Shown piece after piece: positions 9,817 to 21,247 of a stretch of 64,000 nucleotides of DNA. Positions within the stretch are counted from its first letter, which is position 1, and every line of letters starts with the position of its first letter. The DNA comes from Musa acuminata AAA Group (taxonomy: Eukaryota; Streptophyta; Magnoliopsida; Zingiberales; Musaceae), in the NCBI RefSeq assembly GCF_036884655.1, contig NC_088342.1, positions 12,010,501-12,074,500 on the forward strand, read 5' to 3'. The notes below the pieces were generated by a model. The model made no database searches. It worked only from the letters and a program-made list of their open reading frames with translations, and had not been told where the DNA came from. A program made the translations under genes and the position numbers.

Positions 9817-10947
9817 GTGTCTAAGAGGAAACGAGATGAGGTGAATAGTGCATACGTATGGCATTGTAGGCTAGATCACATCCATGAAAGAAGGATTCAA
9901 AAGTTGCTAAATGATGGATATTTAGATCCATTCGACTACGTGTCATATGCAACTTGTGAACCTTGCATTCGTGGAAAATTGACCAACTCTCCATTTAGTG
10001 GAATTGAAGAGAGAGCCATTGAGTTGTTGGAACTCATACATAGTGATGTATGTGGACCCATGTCAACTCATGCCATTGGAGGTTACTCCTACTTCATTAC
10101 ATTTACTGATGATTTCTCAAGGTATGGATATGTGTACTTAATGAAGTACAAGTCCGAGGCCTTTGAGAAATTCGGAGAGTATAAGAATGAGGTGGAGAAC
10201 CAGACTGGAAAGAGTATCAAAACTCTTCGATCAGATCGAGGAGGTGAGTACTTAAGTACAGAGTTTACTCAGTTCCTCAAGGACCATGGGATATTATCCC
10301 AATGGACACCTCCTTACACACCTCAGCTCAATGGTGTCTCTGAAAGGAGAAATCGTACTTTATTAGATATGGTACGGTCCATGATGAGTTTCGCTGACCT
10401 ACCCATCTCATTCTGGGGATATACCCTAGAAACCGTAGCTTACCTTCTGAACAGAGTTCCAACTAAGTCGGTAGTGTCTACACCATATGAGATATGGAAA
10501 GGGAAGAAGCCTGATCTTAAGGTTGTTAAGATTTGGGACTGCCCTACCCACGTTAAAAGACACAACCCCGATAAGTTAGAATCAAGGACAGAGCGATGCA
10601 TATTTGTGGGATACCCCAAGGAAACTTGTGGGTATTATTTCTATCATCTCGAGGACCAAAAGGTCTTTGTAGCTAAGAGAGCAGTGTTCCTTGAGAAGGA
10701 ACGCATTCTTGACGGAGACAGTGGGAGAATGATAGAATTGAGCGAGGTTGGAGAACCAAGCTCAAGCACCACTCTACAGCCCGAGTCTGTTCAGATACCT
10801 AATACACAAGTATCAACTTTACGCAGGTCTGATAGAGTATCCCATCCTCCTGAGAGATATGTGGGACATATTAGAGCAGAGGATGTAGAGGATATTGATC
10901 CTCAGACCTACGAGGAGGCTATTATGAGTATAGACTCCGGGAAGTAG
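9817..10947 (+). CDS. Copia-C integrase
   Basis: Open segment of about 376 residues; no convincing own ATG, so it is an internal part of the polyprotein. The pre-integrase zinc domain reads WHCRLDHIHERR followed by CEPC. The core holds HSDVCGPM (Asp), LRSDRGGEY (Asp) and NGVSERRNRT (Glu), so all three catalytic acids are present. The segment ends at a TAG (10945-10947) in the linker to RT. Confidence 0.9.
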   Translation: MSKRKRDEVNSAYVWHCRLDHIHERRIQKLLNDGYLDPFDYVSYATCEPCIRGKLTNSPFSGIEERAIELLELIHSDVCGPMSTHAIGGYSYFITFTDDFSRYGYVYLMKYKSEAFEKFGEYKNEVENQTGKSIKTLRSDRGGEYLSTEFTQFLKDHGILSQWTPPYTPQLNGVSERRNRTLLDMVRSMMSFADLPISFWGYTLETVAYLLNRVPTKSVVSTPYEIWKGKKPDLKVVKIWDCPTHVKRHNPDKLESRTERCIFVGYPKETCGYYFYHLEDQKVFVAKRAVFLEKERILDGDSGRMIELSEVGEPSSSTTLQPESVQIPNTQVSTLRRSDRVSHPPERYVGHIRAEDVEDIDPQTYEEAIMSIDSGK

Positions 10948-11721
10948 CAAAAAACCATGAATTCTGAGATGGATTCTATGTACTCCAATAAGGTTTGAAA
11001 CCTAGTTGATGCGCCCGAAGGTATTGTACCCATCGGTTGCAAGTGGATCTTTAAGAAAAAGATCGGAGAAGATGGAAAGGTAGAGACCTATAAAGCAAGG
11101 CTAGTGGCTAAGGGGTATCGTCAAAGGCAAGGTGTTGACTACGACGAAACTTTCTCACCCGTAGCAATGCTAAAATCCATCAGAATTCTATTGGCTATTG
11201 CAGCACACTATGATTATGAGATCTGGTAGATGGATGTGAAAACCGCATTCTTCAACGGGAACCTCGAGGAGGAGGTGTATATGATGCAACCTGAGGGATT
11301 CGTGTCCAAGAACTGCCCAGATAAGGTGTGTAGGTTGCTCAGATCCATTTATGGACTAAAGCAAGCTTCCCGAAGTTGGAACATAAGATTTGATGAGACA
11401 ATCAGATCTTATGACTTCGTTAAGAATGAAGATGAGCCTTGTGTATACAGAAAGGTAAGTGGGAGCGCTATCACCTTTTTGGTGTTATATGTGGATGATA
11501 TCCTCATCATTGGGAATGACGTAGGAATGCTATCCACTGTAAAGACTTGGTTATCTAGACACTTCTCCATAAAGGACTTAGGGGAAGCATCTTATATCTT
11601 GGGGATTAGAATCTATAGAGATAGATCCAAGAGGATGCTTGGCTTGTCCCAGTCCAAGTACATAGAAACCATTGTCAAAAGGTTTGACATGGAAAACTAC
11701 CAGAAGAAAGGGCAAATATGA
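10948..11721 (+). pseudogene. Copia-C reverse transcriptase, broken
   Basis: The conserved RT start (CKWIFKKKIGEDG, YKARLVAKGY) is readable but interrupted by stops at 10945-10947, about 10996 and 11227-11229. From 11230 the frame is open and contains MDVKTAFFNG and the catalytic LYVDDILIIGND. It ends at 11721, where a frameshift moves the reading to the RNase H frame. Confidence 0.9.
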
Positions 11722-12308
11722 ATATGATACCTTATGCCTCAGCAATAGAGTCTATCATGTATGTCATGCTATGTACTAGGCCTGATATGGCGCATGCTCT
11801 GAGTGTCACGAGCAGGTATCAGGCGGATCCAGGCTTGGAGTACTGGAAAGCAGTAAAGTGTATCCTTAAGTACTTGAGAAGGACTAAGGATCTTTTACTA
11901 GTATATGGAGGTAATAGCCTTAAGGTTGAAGGCTACACTGACTCAAGTTTTCAGTCTGATGTCGATGATAGCAAGTCGAATTCAGGGTATGTGTACACCT
12001 TGAATGGAGGAGCAGTGTGCTGGAAGAGTTCCAAGCAAGATACCACTACTGACTCGACCACAAAGGCGGAGTACATTGCTGCATCGGATGCAGCAAAGGA
12101 GGGAGTCTGGGTGAAGAAGTTCATCACAGATTTGGGAGTCGATATAGATAGCGACAAGTCGACTTCCTTATATTGCGACAACTATGGGGCGATTACTCAA
12201 ATAAGGGAACCCGGGTCTCATCAGAAGTGTTCTGAGGAGGTTCCAGCTTATAAGAGAGATCGTAACCCGAGGAGATGTAGCAGTGGAAAGAGTTCCATCC
12301 GAAGATAA
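11718..12308 (+). pseudogene. Copia-C RNase H, frameshifted at both ends
   Basis: Contains CTRPDMAHALSVTSRYQ, GYTDSSFQSD and KAEYIAASDAAKE, the usual landmarks of the Copia RT/RNase H C-terminus. The last roughly 30 residues are out of frame after a change near 12200. The correct end resumes in another frame around 12310-12400. Confidence 0.88.
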
Positions 12309-12402
12309 CATTGCAGATCCACTAACAAAGTCGTTGTCTCAGATTGTCTTTGAACGTCACAGGAGTTTGATGGGGATCAGACACATAGGTGATTGGCTTT
12401 AG

Positions 12403-12416
12403 GTCAAGTGGGAGAT
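12403..12416 (+). other. Copia-C polypurine tract
   Basis: Purine-rich GTCAAGTGGGAGAT just upstream of the 3' LTR at 12417. Confidence 0.75.
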
Positions 12417-13911
12417 TGCTAGTCATAGGTGCTCAACAAGCCAATCACGTGAGTGATGGCACGTGTGACTTGATACATAATCTTTTTGCTTATTATATTT
12501 TGGCGTATATCACTTTATAACAATTGCATATGTGCATATATATATTGTGATGTCCTTGGATTTGTGCAATAGGAATCGGATCGTGATGAGATCACGATAA
12601 TGAGATCGATTCACCTTTAAACACATATCCTAAATAATCCCGGTCATAGGTTACTCGAGAAGGACATCGTGATAACCGGATAGAATGGTGTGCTGTATAC
12701 CCGTCCATATGATGGATGCAGCTGGTCTCATAGCTGCTCGTGTAGGGACACTAGGGATACAGTACAGGTGCTCATTGGAGAATGAGTTCACTGATTGATC
12801 CGCTTACGGAATGCTGGATGGTTGATGATGCCTTATTGTCAGACAGCGATTCCGTAGTCCTAGTGGTGTATCTGGTCCTTAGACTTGAGACACCAAGGAT
12901 GTCCTGTATGAGTGCTCCACTCTTTGATACCAGACTTATAGGTTTGGCTGTTCCCAGATCTAGTACAGCTGGTCATTGGGAGTGGTAGTCGACCTTACGA
13001 GGGCTATTGAGTGTCAATAGAGGATCATCCACTCTCGGCGTCATGAGAGGAATATCCTATGTGTTCTTGCTCAGACAAATCCCTGGCCAGGGTCATTCGG
13101 GTTGAGAGAGAAAGAGTTCTCCGGGAAAATCCGATTAGAACGAGACTCGAGTAGAAACCGTATGGGTCTGACAGCACCATGCTCGATATACGGTCTTTGG
13201 GATATTAGATGGATGAGGGACTATAGGTACATGGTAACTGAGGACAGACAGGTCCAATGGATTGGATTCCCCTGTATCGTCTGGGGACTACGGCGTAGTG
13301 GCCTAGTACGTCCGTAGTCGATGAGTCAAGTGAATTATTACAGAGATAATAATTCACTCAGTCAGAAGGAGTTCTGATAGGTATGACTCACGGCCAGCTC
13401 GATATTGGGCCTAGAGGGTCACACACATATGGTAGGCATTGCGATGAGTAGAGATTCGGATATGAGATATCCGAAGGAGCCCTTGTCTTATTGGATGCAG
13501 GATCCAATACCCACTAGGGAAGGACCCATTAGGGTTTGACACGGGATCTCTATAAATAGGAGGGATTCACAGCCTCATAGGCTAGAGTCTTTGCTTGCCT
13601 TTCCTATTCTCCTCTCCCTCTCCACCTCAGAGTAGGCCTGGAGTTTTGAGGAGCGTCGTCGCAACCCTGCTGTGTGGATCACCGCTAGAGAGGAGGACGC
13701 TTGACCTCCTTCACTCTCTCCTAAGGATCTGCAAGGAAACAGGGATATACGATCTCCCTAGGTAACACAATCTCTATACGCAGTTTTGTGTTTTGCGGAT
13801 TTTTGCGCTCCAATCTTCGCACGACGACGAACATCTTTTTGGGAATCGAGGATTTTGTTTTCTTGTTCTTCCGCTGCGCATATGATGTCGCCCCCCAATG
13901 ATTTCCCAACA
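12417..13911 (+). repeat. Copia-C 3' LTR
   Basis: 1495 bp, the fuller copy of the LTR. It keeps 13578-13694, which the 5' LTR lost. The right end CAACA is followed by the target duplication AAGAG. Confidence 0.95.
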
Positions 13912-13916
13912 AAGAG

Positions 13917-15076
13917 AACCCTTACTGAGCTTCCATTGCCCTCTGTGAAATCTGCTTTCATACTCTTCATCATCTAGTCTTCCAACTGAAATTAAATTCA
14001 GCCTCAAGTCAACCACATGCCTCACATCCTTAAGTACCAACTTGCAGCCAAGGTTGGTCTTTAAATGGATATCACCCATGCCAATGATGTCTGCTGTGCC
14101 ATAATTGCCCATCTTGACAACACCAAAGTTTCCAGACCTGTATGTAGCAAAAAACTCCCTCCGTGGTGTAGCATGATAAGAAGCACTTGTATCAATCACC
14201 CACTCAAGATCGTAACACACACAAGAAAAAATATCATCAGAAGGAGACAAAATCAAATAATCACCACCCTGTACTATAGCTGTAGTATTATTCTTTGACT
14301 CTGTAGACTCCACTTCTTTTCCCTTTTTCTTGTTCTTCTTAGGTTGCTTACATTGGTTCTTGTAATGTCCTTTCTCACCACAGTTATAGCAAACAATATC
14401 TTTTCTTGATCTTGACTTGCTCCTACCCATACGTGAACTGCTTCTAGACTTTGACCTTCCTCTATTCTCTAAGATAAGTGCCTGTGAATCATTCTGATAT
14501 GTTGCTGAACTCTTTCTTCTCAACTCCTCATTCAACAAACTGCTTGTTACTTGACTCATAGTGACAATACTATCTGGCGCAGAATTACTAAGGGAAACCA
14601 CCAGTGTCTCCCAACTTTCTGGTAATGAACTGAGAAGTAACAATGCCTGCAACTCATTATCAAGAGACATTTTCATAGAGGATAACTGGTTAGTAATACT
14701 ATGCATTTCATTCAAATGCTCAGCAATAGAAGCACCCTCTCTATATTTTAGGTTCACAAGTTTTCTAATAAAAAACTTTGTTGCCAGCTGTTTTTCTTTC
14801 ATAGAGACTTTCCAATTTTTTCCAAAGAGAATATGCAGAAATTTCAGTAGAAACATGGTGAAAGACACTATCATCAAGCCACTGTCTAATAAACCCAATT
14901 GTTTTTCGATCTAACCTCTTCCACTCATCATCTGTCATAGTTGTAGGTTTTGCACTATCCCCTTGCAAAGGTCCATACAAATCTTTGCAATACAAGAGAT
15001 CTTCCATTCTTGGTTTCCATATCATCCAATTATTTCCATTCAAACTAATCATACGAGAAATATTACTGGCCTCCAT
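13917..15076 (-). pseudogene. Copia-B gag and protease, frameshifted
   Basis: Starts at a true ATG (15076, MEASNISRMI). The capsid region has the typical LNGNNWMIWKPRMEDLL start. A frameshift near 14780 moves the reading to the frame that carries the rest. A zinc knuckle CYNCGEKGHYKNQC (complete CCHC) follows a Ser/Arg-rich stretch. The protease motif is WVIDTSASYHATP; the usual third residue of D-T-G is Ser here. The frame runs into the Copia-C insertion at 13916 and resumes in the integrase segment ending at 5652. Confidence 0.9.
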
Positions 15077-15099
15077 GTTCAAATACAAAAATTAAATCA

Positions 15100-15121
15100 C
15101 CAAAACCCTGCTCTGATACCA
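15100..15121 (-). other. Copia-B primer binding site
   Basis: Minus strand reads TGGTATCAGAGCAGGGTTTT and on, a long match to the initiator tRNA-Met 3' end, two bases from the 5' LTR. Confidence 0.92.
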
Positions 15122-15123
15122 GT

Positions 15124-15707
15124 TGATGGGGATATAAATAGGAATAACCTTTGTATAGAAACAAATACTAGAAGACCAAAATACGCAGCGGAATAAAATG
15201 GAAACACAATCAAACAGAACACCAAGATATACGTGGAAAACCCCTTCAATGTGAAGGGTAAAAACCACGGGGCAAACTAGAGATAATCCACTATGAGAAT
15301 AATGAATATACAAATCTCAATCTCTTGCCCAAAACCCTAGCAACAACCACAAGAGAATAACTATGATACAAGGATCACGTCACTGCCCACAATATCTAAA
15401 ACCTCCCCAAGTAATCACAGCAAGAGTCTACTGTAGATTTGATCTAACCTGAGATGAGAACACTGCTAGATGATTGTGAACAGTCTCTCTGCATTGTCCT
15501 TGTCTTCTTCCCTTTCTTTCTCTTCCTTTTTTGCCTTGTTCTCCTTCTTCTCTTTGGAATCTCGTCGCACCAAAGATCTGCCTCGTTGCTGCCTTTTTAT
15601 AGCTTTAATCTGCCTCTAAAACGCAGCCACCACACCCCCCTAATCTTAATTAGGGTTAGGTTAAGAGGGAGTGGGCTGTGGGCTGAATATGGGCCATCAG
15701 CCCAACA
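15124..15707 (-). repeat. Copia-B 5' LTR
   Basis: 584 bp, near-identical to 2187-2791. On the minus strand a TATA-like CTATAAAAAGG lies near 15593-15603. The right end is followed by target duplication CTAGG. Confidence 0.93.
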
Positions 15708-15712
15708 CTAGG

Positions 15713-15889
15713 ATCATCTAGAATACTTCTTGACTCAAAGCCTAATCCAAACTTACTATATGAAAGACCACTGAAATCTCTAACTGGACTTTGTGCAGAA
15801 GGAACAACATCCATACGATGGCTGAATTCAAGAATAGACTTGTGCAAATAAAAAATAGGACTAAATTCCTCACGAAAACTAATAGACAA
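15713..15889 (-). pseudogene. Unidentified coding-like segment, proximal half (Copia-A interior)
   Basis: Open minus-strand frame containing SISFREEFSPIFYLHKS and FSHRMDVVPSAQSPVRDF. Upstream to about 16070, more protein-like text is readable across one stop and one frame change (YGLPKDRFRPLPYERF, and further out PINGLMPTCFDKPKDV). The frame joins 1978-2186 in phase across the Copia-B insertion. It sits between an integrase C-terminal remnant (near 16380) and the polypurine tract, where RT and RNase H belong. I do not recognise it. Confidence 0.45.
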
Positions 15890-16450
15890 TTATCTAAATC
15901 TTTCATATGGCAAAGGCCTAAATCTGTCTTTAGGCAATCCATAAGTAAAAAACATAATCATGCACACCATTAATTTGAACTTTTCCTGTTATCTGATTAG
16001 CCTTAACATCTTTGGGTTTATCAAAACAAGTAGGCATAAGACCATTAATTGGTTCAAAAAAGAAAGAGTGACATATGTTTACATTGTCTCCATCTCTATA
16101 ATATGCTTGTTTGATAATTATTCATTTCTATCTTCTAAATGTTAGAATTTTCTCTTTATGAACATCATTACTCCCCCTATCACTTTGTTCCATCATTGGT
16201 GATAATGAATAATAGGAGTAGATATACATGAAGAAGAAGAAGAGCTAAAATCCATAGAAGCATTTGATGACAAAGGAATCTCAACCACAAACATGTATCA
16301 CTTTCATTATTGTCATTGATATTTTTAAAAAAAAATTACTTGTGAAGGATAATAACAAGAAACGTCATCAAACATAACATTTGGAGATACCACATACTTT
16401 TATAGCCTTAGCATCAAGCTTGTTTCTCTTTGAGTATGGTATGGGAATAT

Positions 16451-18062
16451 TGTAGGAAATTCTGGGGTGACATTACATGCACAACAGAAGAACAGAAAAC
16501 AAAAATCCCTTAATTTTTCAATGATGTATTCGCCGTCGTGCGAAGATTGATATGCAAAATCCGCAAAATCGAAAACTACGTATATGAAATAGATTGTGTT
16601 TTACCTAGGGAGATCGTATATTCCTAAATCCTTATAGATCTACAGGAGATGATAAAGGAAGTCAAGCACCCTCCTCTCTTGTGGTGATCCAAACAATAGG
16701 GCTACGATGATGCTCCTCAAATCTTCAAGCCTACTATTTAAGGAGGGGAATGGGAGAGGAGAATAGAAGGTGTCAACCAAAAACCTCAAGCCCATGAGTC
16801 TTTGGTTCCCTCCTATTTATAGAGGTCCCTTATGAACTTATCCCTAATGGATTATGCCCTATTGGGTATTTGATTTTTATCCAACTATTCAAGCCTCTTA
16901 TATTAGTAGATCTCTATCTAATAATCTCTCATTGACTCTTATTAGATATCATCCATATGATCCAATAATTCAGGAGCTTATTGGATATCCAATAAGATAG
17001 GGGCTTCAACGAGTATCTCATATCTGAACCTCTACTCGTCGCAATGCTTACCATATGTGTGTGACCCTCTAGGTCAAATATCAAGCTAGTCATGAGTCAT
17101 ACCTATCAGAACTCCTTTTGACTCAGTAAATTATTATCTTCATAATAATTTATTCTACTCATCGACTACAGACGTACTAGGCTACTACATCATAGTCCCT
17201 AGATGATATAGGGGAATCCAATCCATTGGACATATCTGTCCTTAGTTACCGTGTATCTATAGTCTCTCATCCATCTAATATCCCAGAGATTGTATACCGG
17301 GCATAGTACTATCAAGCTCATATTATTTTTACTTGAGTCCCACTCTAATCGAATTCTCCCAGAGAACTCTTTCTCTCTCAATTCGAATGACCCTAGATAG
17401 GGATTTGTCTAAGCAAGAATACATGAGATGTTCCTCTTATGACACTAAGAGCAGATGATCCTCTAACGATACTCAATAGCCCTCATAATGTTCGCTACTA
17501 CTCCCGATGACCGATTGTGCTAATTTGAAATCTTCAAACCTATAAGTTTGGCATCAAAGAGTGAAGTACTCATATAAGATATCTTTAGTGTCTCAAGTCT
17601 AAGGACCAGATATACTACTAGGATTACGAAATCGTTGTCTGACAATAAGTCATCATCAATCATTCAGCATTCTGTGAGCGGATCAATTAGTGAACTCATT
17701 TTCCAATAAGCACCTGTATTGTATCCCTAGTGTCCTCGCACGAGCAACTATGAGATCAATCGCCTTCATTATATGTACGAGTATACAGTATACTAGTTTG
17801 TCCAGTTATCTTGATGTCCCTCTTAAGCAACATATGATCGAGATTATTTAGGATCTGTGTTTAAAGACGAATTAATCTCATTATCGCGATCTCATCATGA
17901 TCTGATTCCCATTGCATAGATTCATGGACATCACAATATATTTATGCAATAGGCAATATAAAATGATAAAATACTAAATAATATAATAATCAGAAAGAAT
18001 ACATATTATGTCACACATGTCATCACTCATATAATTGGCTTCCAAGACACCTATGACCAACA
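16451..18062 (-). mobile_element. Solo LTR of the Copia-C family
   Basis: About 1.6 kb matching the inverted Copia-C LTR from end to end, flanked by the 5-bp duplication AATAT (16446-16450 and 18063-18067). No internal sequence is present, as expected after LTR-LTR recombination. It is clearly more diverged than the LTR pair at 5653/12417. It lies inside Copia-A. Confidence 0.92.
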
Positions 18063-20055
18063 AATATAGCACAGGGAACCAAATATGAAGTCACATGGAG
18101 ACTTCAAATTTATTGAACTAAGAGGAGTTCAATTAATAATATAAGTTGTATATATCATACCTTCTGCCCATAAGGCTTTGGGTAAATCATTTGTATGAAG
18201 CCAACATTTACAAATCTACACGAGATGTCGAATCTTTCGTCACTATTTTATTACTATGTATCTACATATGTAAGTTCCCTTTTAATATCATTTTTTTATA
18301 AAAAGAGAAGAATCTACCAAAAGTGAACTCTTAGCCAATTATCAATGTGCAATCTTTTAATTTTTCTTTCAATAGCACTTTTAACTATTAAATTAAACTC
18401 TTAAAATTTTAAAAATTTTCTAATTTTTCCTTCACAAAATAGACTTAAGTAAATCTTATAAAATCATCAATAAAGAGAAGCATATAATGATAATTTGAAA
18501 AAGATAGTGTTCGAGTAAGGCCCAATAGATTGTTATGAATAAGCTTTAAGGAAATTTTATATCTTAAAAGTTATTTATCAAAAGATTACCTATGTGCTTT
18601 ACTATATTGATACCCTTCACAAACTTCATTACTACTAAAAGTAGTAAGATTGAGAAGTCTACTCACTAAACTTTTCTACATCATAATTTTCAATTTAAGA
18701 AAACTTATTTCACCAAGTCTAGTATGCCAGATTGATACACCATCATTTGTACTCATCAACATGAGAGGTTGATTTTAACAAAATATATAAATCTTTAACT
18801 CTTTTATCGGTATGTACTATATATGTATTTAATTCTTTTATATTATGAAGAAACTTGACTTAAAATTAAAAAGAACATAATTTCTAGCATCAATTGTATT
18901 TACAATAGAGAAGAGATTTTTCTTTATATCTGGAACATGGTACACACTCTTTAATGTAATAGGATCATTGTCTTTATCTGATATTATGATAGTGCCTTCG
19001 TTTTTAACTTGGTGAACAATATTATCTGCCATAATAATTGTATCAGTACCTTCATATCGATGAAGATTAGTGAATTTAGCATCATCACTAGTGAGATGAT
19101 GACTACATCTTGAATCAACAATCCAGTTATTTTCAAAATTAATAGATGTCATGACCTTAGTAGTTTCGGCCATAAAACATTTGTCCTAATCTTCATCAGT
19201 AAAATAATATTCTTTATTTATAATATTTCCTTCTTTAATCTTTACACAATAGTTTTTCTTAATATGGCGTAACTTGTCACACCTATAACACTTGATCTTC
19301 TTTTAATTTACACCATTATTTGAAAAAGACTCTTACTTACTATTAGCATCATCTTTCTTCTCTTTATTGTTATCATTACCCTTTTTCTTATTTGTAAAAA
19401 GGGTATCTCCATCTCCCCCTTAAATAGAAGCTTTCGTGAAAGCTAGGGATTCCTGAGAAGCAGAAAGATTTTCCAACTCTACTAAGGATAGTTGTTGAAC
19501 CCATCATTAAATAGATATAATATAAGAAATATATATTTTTTGAAAATCATGAATAATATAACATTTCATTTGTACATTAGAAATAGACTCATTTGGATCT
19601 AAGAGTAATATCTCTAAATATAAATTTTTAATATTCAAAAAATATTGAGAAATTAAGAGGTCACTAGAGATAATATTTGCTAAATCATTCTCTAAATACA
19701 GTCATATTCTTTATGTTGGCAATGCATTAAGAATGATCTAAATCTCTAAAGCTAATTAGGAACAAATAATGTGTTCAAAGATATCATGAGAAATAAATTT
19801 TTTAATATAAATTTAGCCTTTACATTTAAATTTCTCAATCTCTTCATGGCGTCTTCATCTATAGCATCTGGTGTTGTTATTGTATTGCTACTAACCATAT
19901 CTCATAGATCTTCTCCTATGAGATAAGACTCTAAACAAGTCTTCTAGATCTTGTAGTTAGACTAATTTAGAAGTTTAATACTAAATCTATCAACTCGACT
20001 CTTCAATAAGGAGATCTTAAAAATATAGATTATCATCATTGTGGTTTTGATACCA
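18063..20055 (-). pseudogene. Copia-A gag, protease and pre-integrase remnants
   Basis: Decayed coding sequence. 18838-19173 is an open stretch with NNWIVDSRCSHHLTSDD, the Copia protease region; the usual D-S-G appears as D-S-R. Near 19280 a degenerate zinc knuckle (CYRCDKLRHIKKNYC) is readable. Around 18590-18740 a pre-integrase segment (IWHTRLGEI, then CEGYQYSKAHR) is interrupted by stops. Gag-like text continues toward 19900. Confidence 0.7.
20041..20055 (-). other. Copia-A primer binding site
   Basis: Minus strand reads TGGTATCAAAACCAC directly next to the LTR at 20056, a tRNA-Met-type site. Confidence 0.75.
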
Positions 20056-20299
20056 TGTGAAAAAAAAGGAAGATCACATACAAGTACAACCCTTTCTCAC
20101 ACTAAATCGAAGAAGAAACCAAGATGAAAAAGAAAAACTTTATTATCCCTAAAATACAAGAGTCCATAATCTCTACAACTTTCTTCTAAAATATATTTTA
20201 AACTAAGAATCTCTTATCCCTAAAACTCTAATTAATTATATTTAAAAATATAAAATATTAACTTATAATCTTCTAAAATATACTTTCAACTTCTTAACA
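20056..20299 (-). repeat. Copia-A 5' LTR (right copy)
   Basis: 244 bp, TG...CA, partner of the left copy ending at 1977. The next bases ATTGC have no clear partner on the left. Confidence 0.65.
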
Positions 20300-21183
20300 A
20301 TTGCTTTGATTAAAAAAAAGCTATACGAAGCTTAGAAAGTAATAGCCAATGGTTCTTCGATTGAATATACGAAATTAGTCCACGTGAGATAGGATGGATA
20401 GAGTCATCGTGATTTATATGCCCACTTCATGCTACCATTACCCGATCACAAGTGAGATGAGATCGTGAGAAGCACCGAGGTGAAATTTAGTTTCCCTTTG
20501 GATGAAACCTATAAAAAAAATAAAAAAAAATAAAAAAATAAAAGAAAAATGGGAAGGGGCATTGGTATTATTCGGCAACCTCACTTGGAAAGGGCTTCTC
20601 AAGAGAGGGTGAGATTCATGAAGCCAGGGTGGAAAGAAGAACATAGAGTTGACACCTAGGGTCAAGATGGAGAGTTTCCTCAAGCCATGTGAGCTGGCGA
20701 GATATAAGCTCGGTCTTTCTATGATCATGCTAACGTAAATAAATGAACCAAATTTGACTCTGTAGGTGTTTGAATTTGTTTTTCTATCCAAATCCATCAT
20801 CTCAAAGAATGCCGATAATTCTTCTGCCCCAACGGTATCAAGGATCAAATACATGCTTCTGAACTTGATGAATCACTTGCATATGACCAAAATAGCAAAT
20901 GACCAAAATACTCACAGCAGTTTTTTATTTCTAGGAATGCATAAGTATATATAATTGTGTGAGTAATGGCATAAAAGGGTAGAATAGTCATCTGACCTCA
21001 CCATGAAGAAATCTCTATCTGAAGCATATCCTTGTAATTACGTTACGATATCAATGCAATTATTCGAGACATATACGCAAAAAATACTTTCTTTTAACTC
21101 TTCCTCAATGCACTTTCTTGTGTGCCCACCAAGATATCTTATAAAAATAATATTATAGTTACATTTTTCCCTCCATAATGTTA

Positions 21184-21247
<64 letters not shown>

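Larger units (their letters stand above)
5653..13911 (+). mobile_element. Copia-C: Ty1/Copia retrotransposon inserted in Copia-B
   Basis: Full-length element with a 5-bp target duplication AAGAG (5648-5652 and 13912-13916). LTRs are 5653-7027 and 12417-13911, both TGCTAG...CAACA. The primer site TGGTATCAG begins at 7029 and a purine tract precedes the 3' LTR. The leader is long (7030-8810) and contains a GC-rich block and three spaced subrepeats. The coding order gag, protease, integrase, RT, RNase H marks it as Copia. Protease, RT and RNase H are broken by stops and frameshifts. Sense direction is opposite to Copia-B. Confidence 0.96.
2187..15707 (-). mobile_element. Copia-B: Ty1/Copia retrotransposon, interrupted by Copia-C
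   Basis: Complete LTR element with 5-bp target duplications (CTAGG at 2182-2186 and 15708-15712). LTRs lie at 2187-2791 and 15124-15707, beginning TG and ending CA. The primer site is at 15100-15121 and the polypurine tract at 2792-2803. Reading on the minus strand, gag, protease, integrase, RT and RNase H follow in Copia order. Copia-C is inserted at the protease/integrase junction. With that insertion set aside, the visible lesions are one frameshift in gag (about 14780) and one in-frame stop between integrase and RT (4325-4327). The layout resembles TNT1-94-type polyproteins. Confidence 0.95.
1734..20299 (-). mobile_element. Copia-A: old Ty1/Copia element, host of two later insertions
   Basis: Minus-strand LTR retrotransposon with short related ends (about 1734-1977 and 20056-20299). 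It has a tRNA-Met-type primer site at 20041-20055 and a polypurine run AAGGGGAG next to the left LTR at 1978-1987. Its body survives in three pieces: 1978-2186, 15713-16450 and 18063-20055. The gaps are Copia-B (2187-15707) and a solo LTR (16451-18062). Visible remnants are a degenerate zinc knuckle near 19280, protease at 18838-19173 and a pre-integrase segment near 18590-18740. All carry stops or frameshifts. The region where RT/RNase H should lie is something else (see 15713-15889). No target duplication was found and the left edge is uncertain. Confidence 0.7.

Noticed and set aside
20438..20854. 138-residue minus-strand frame near SCE1
   Set aside because: No recognisable domain, poly-Phe/Ile stretch from an A-run, no support as a gene.
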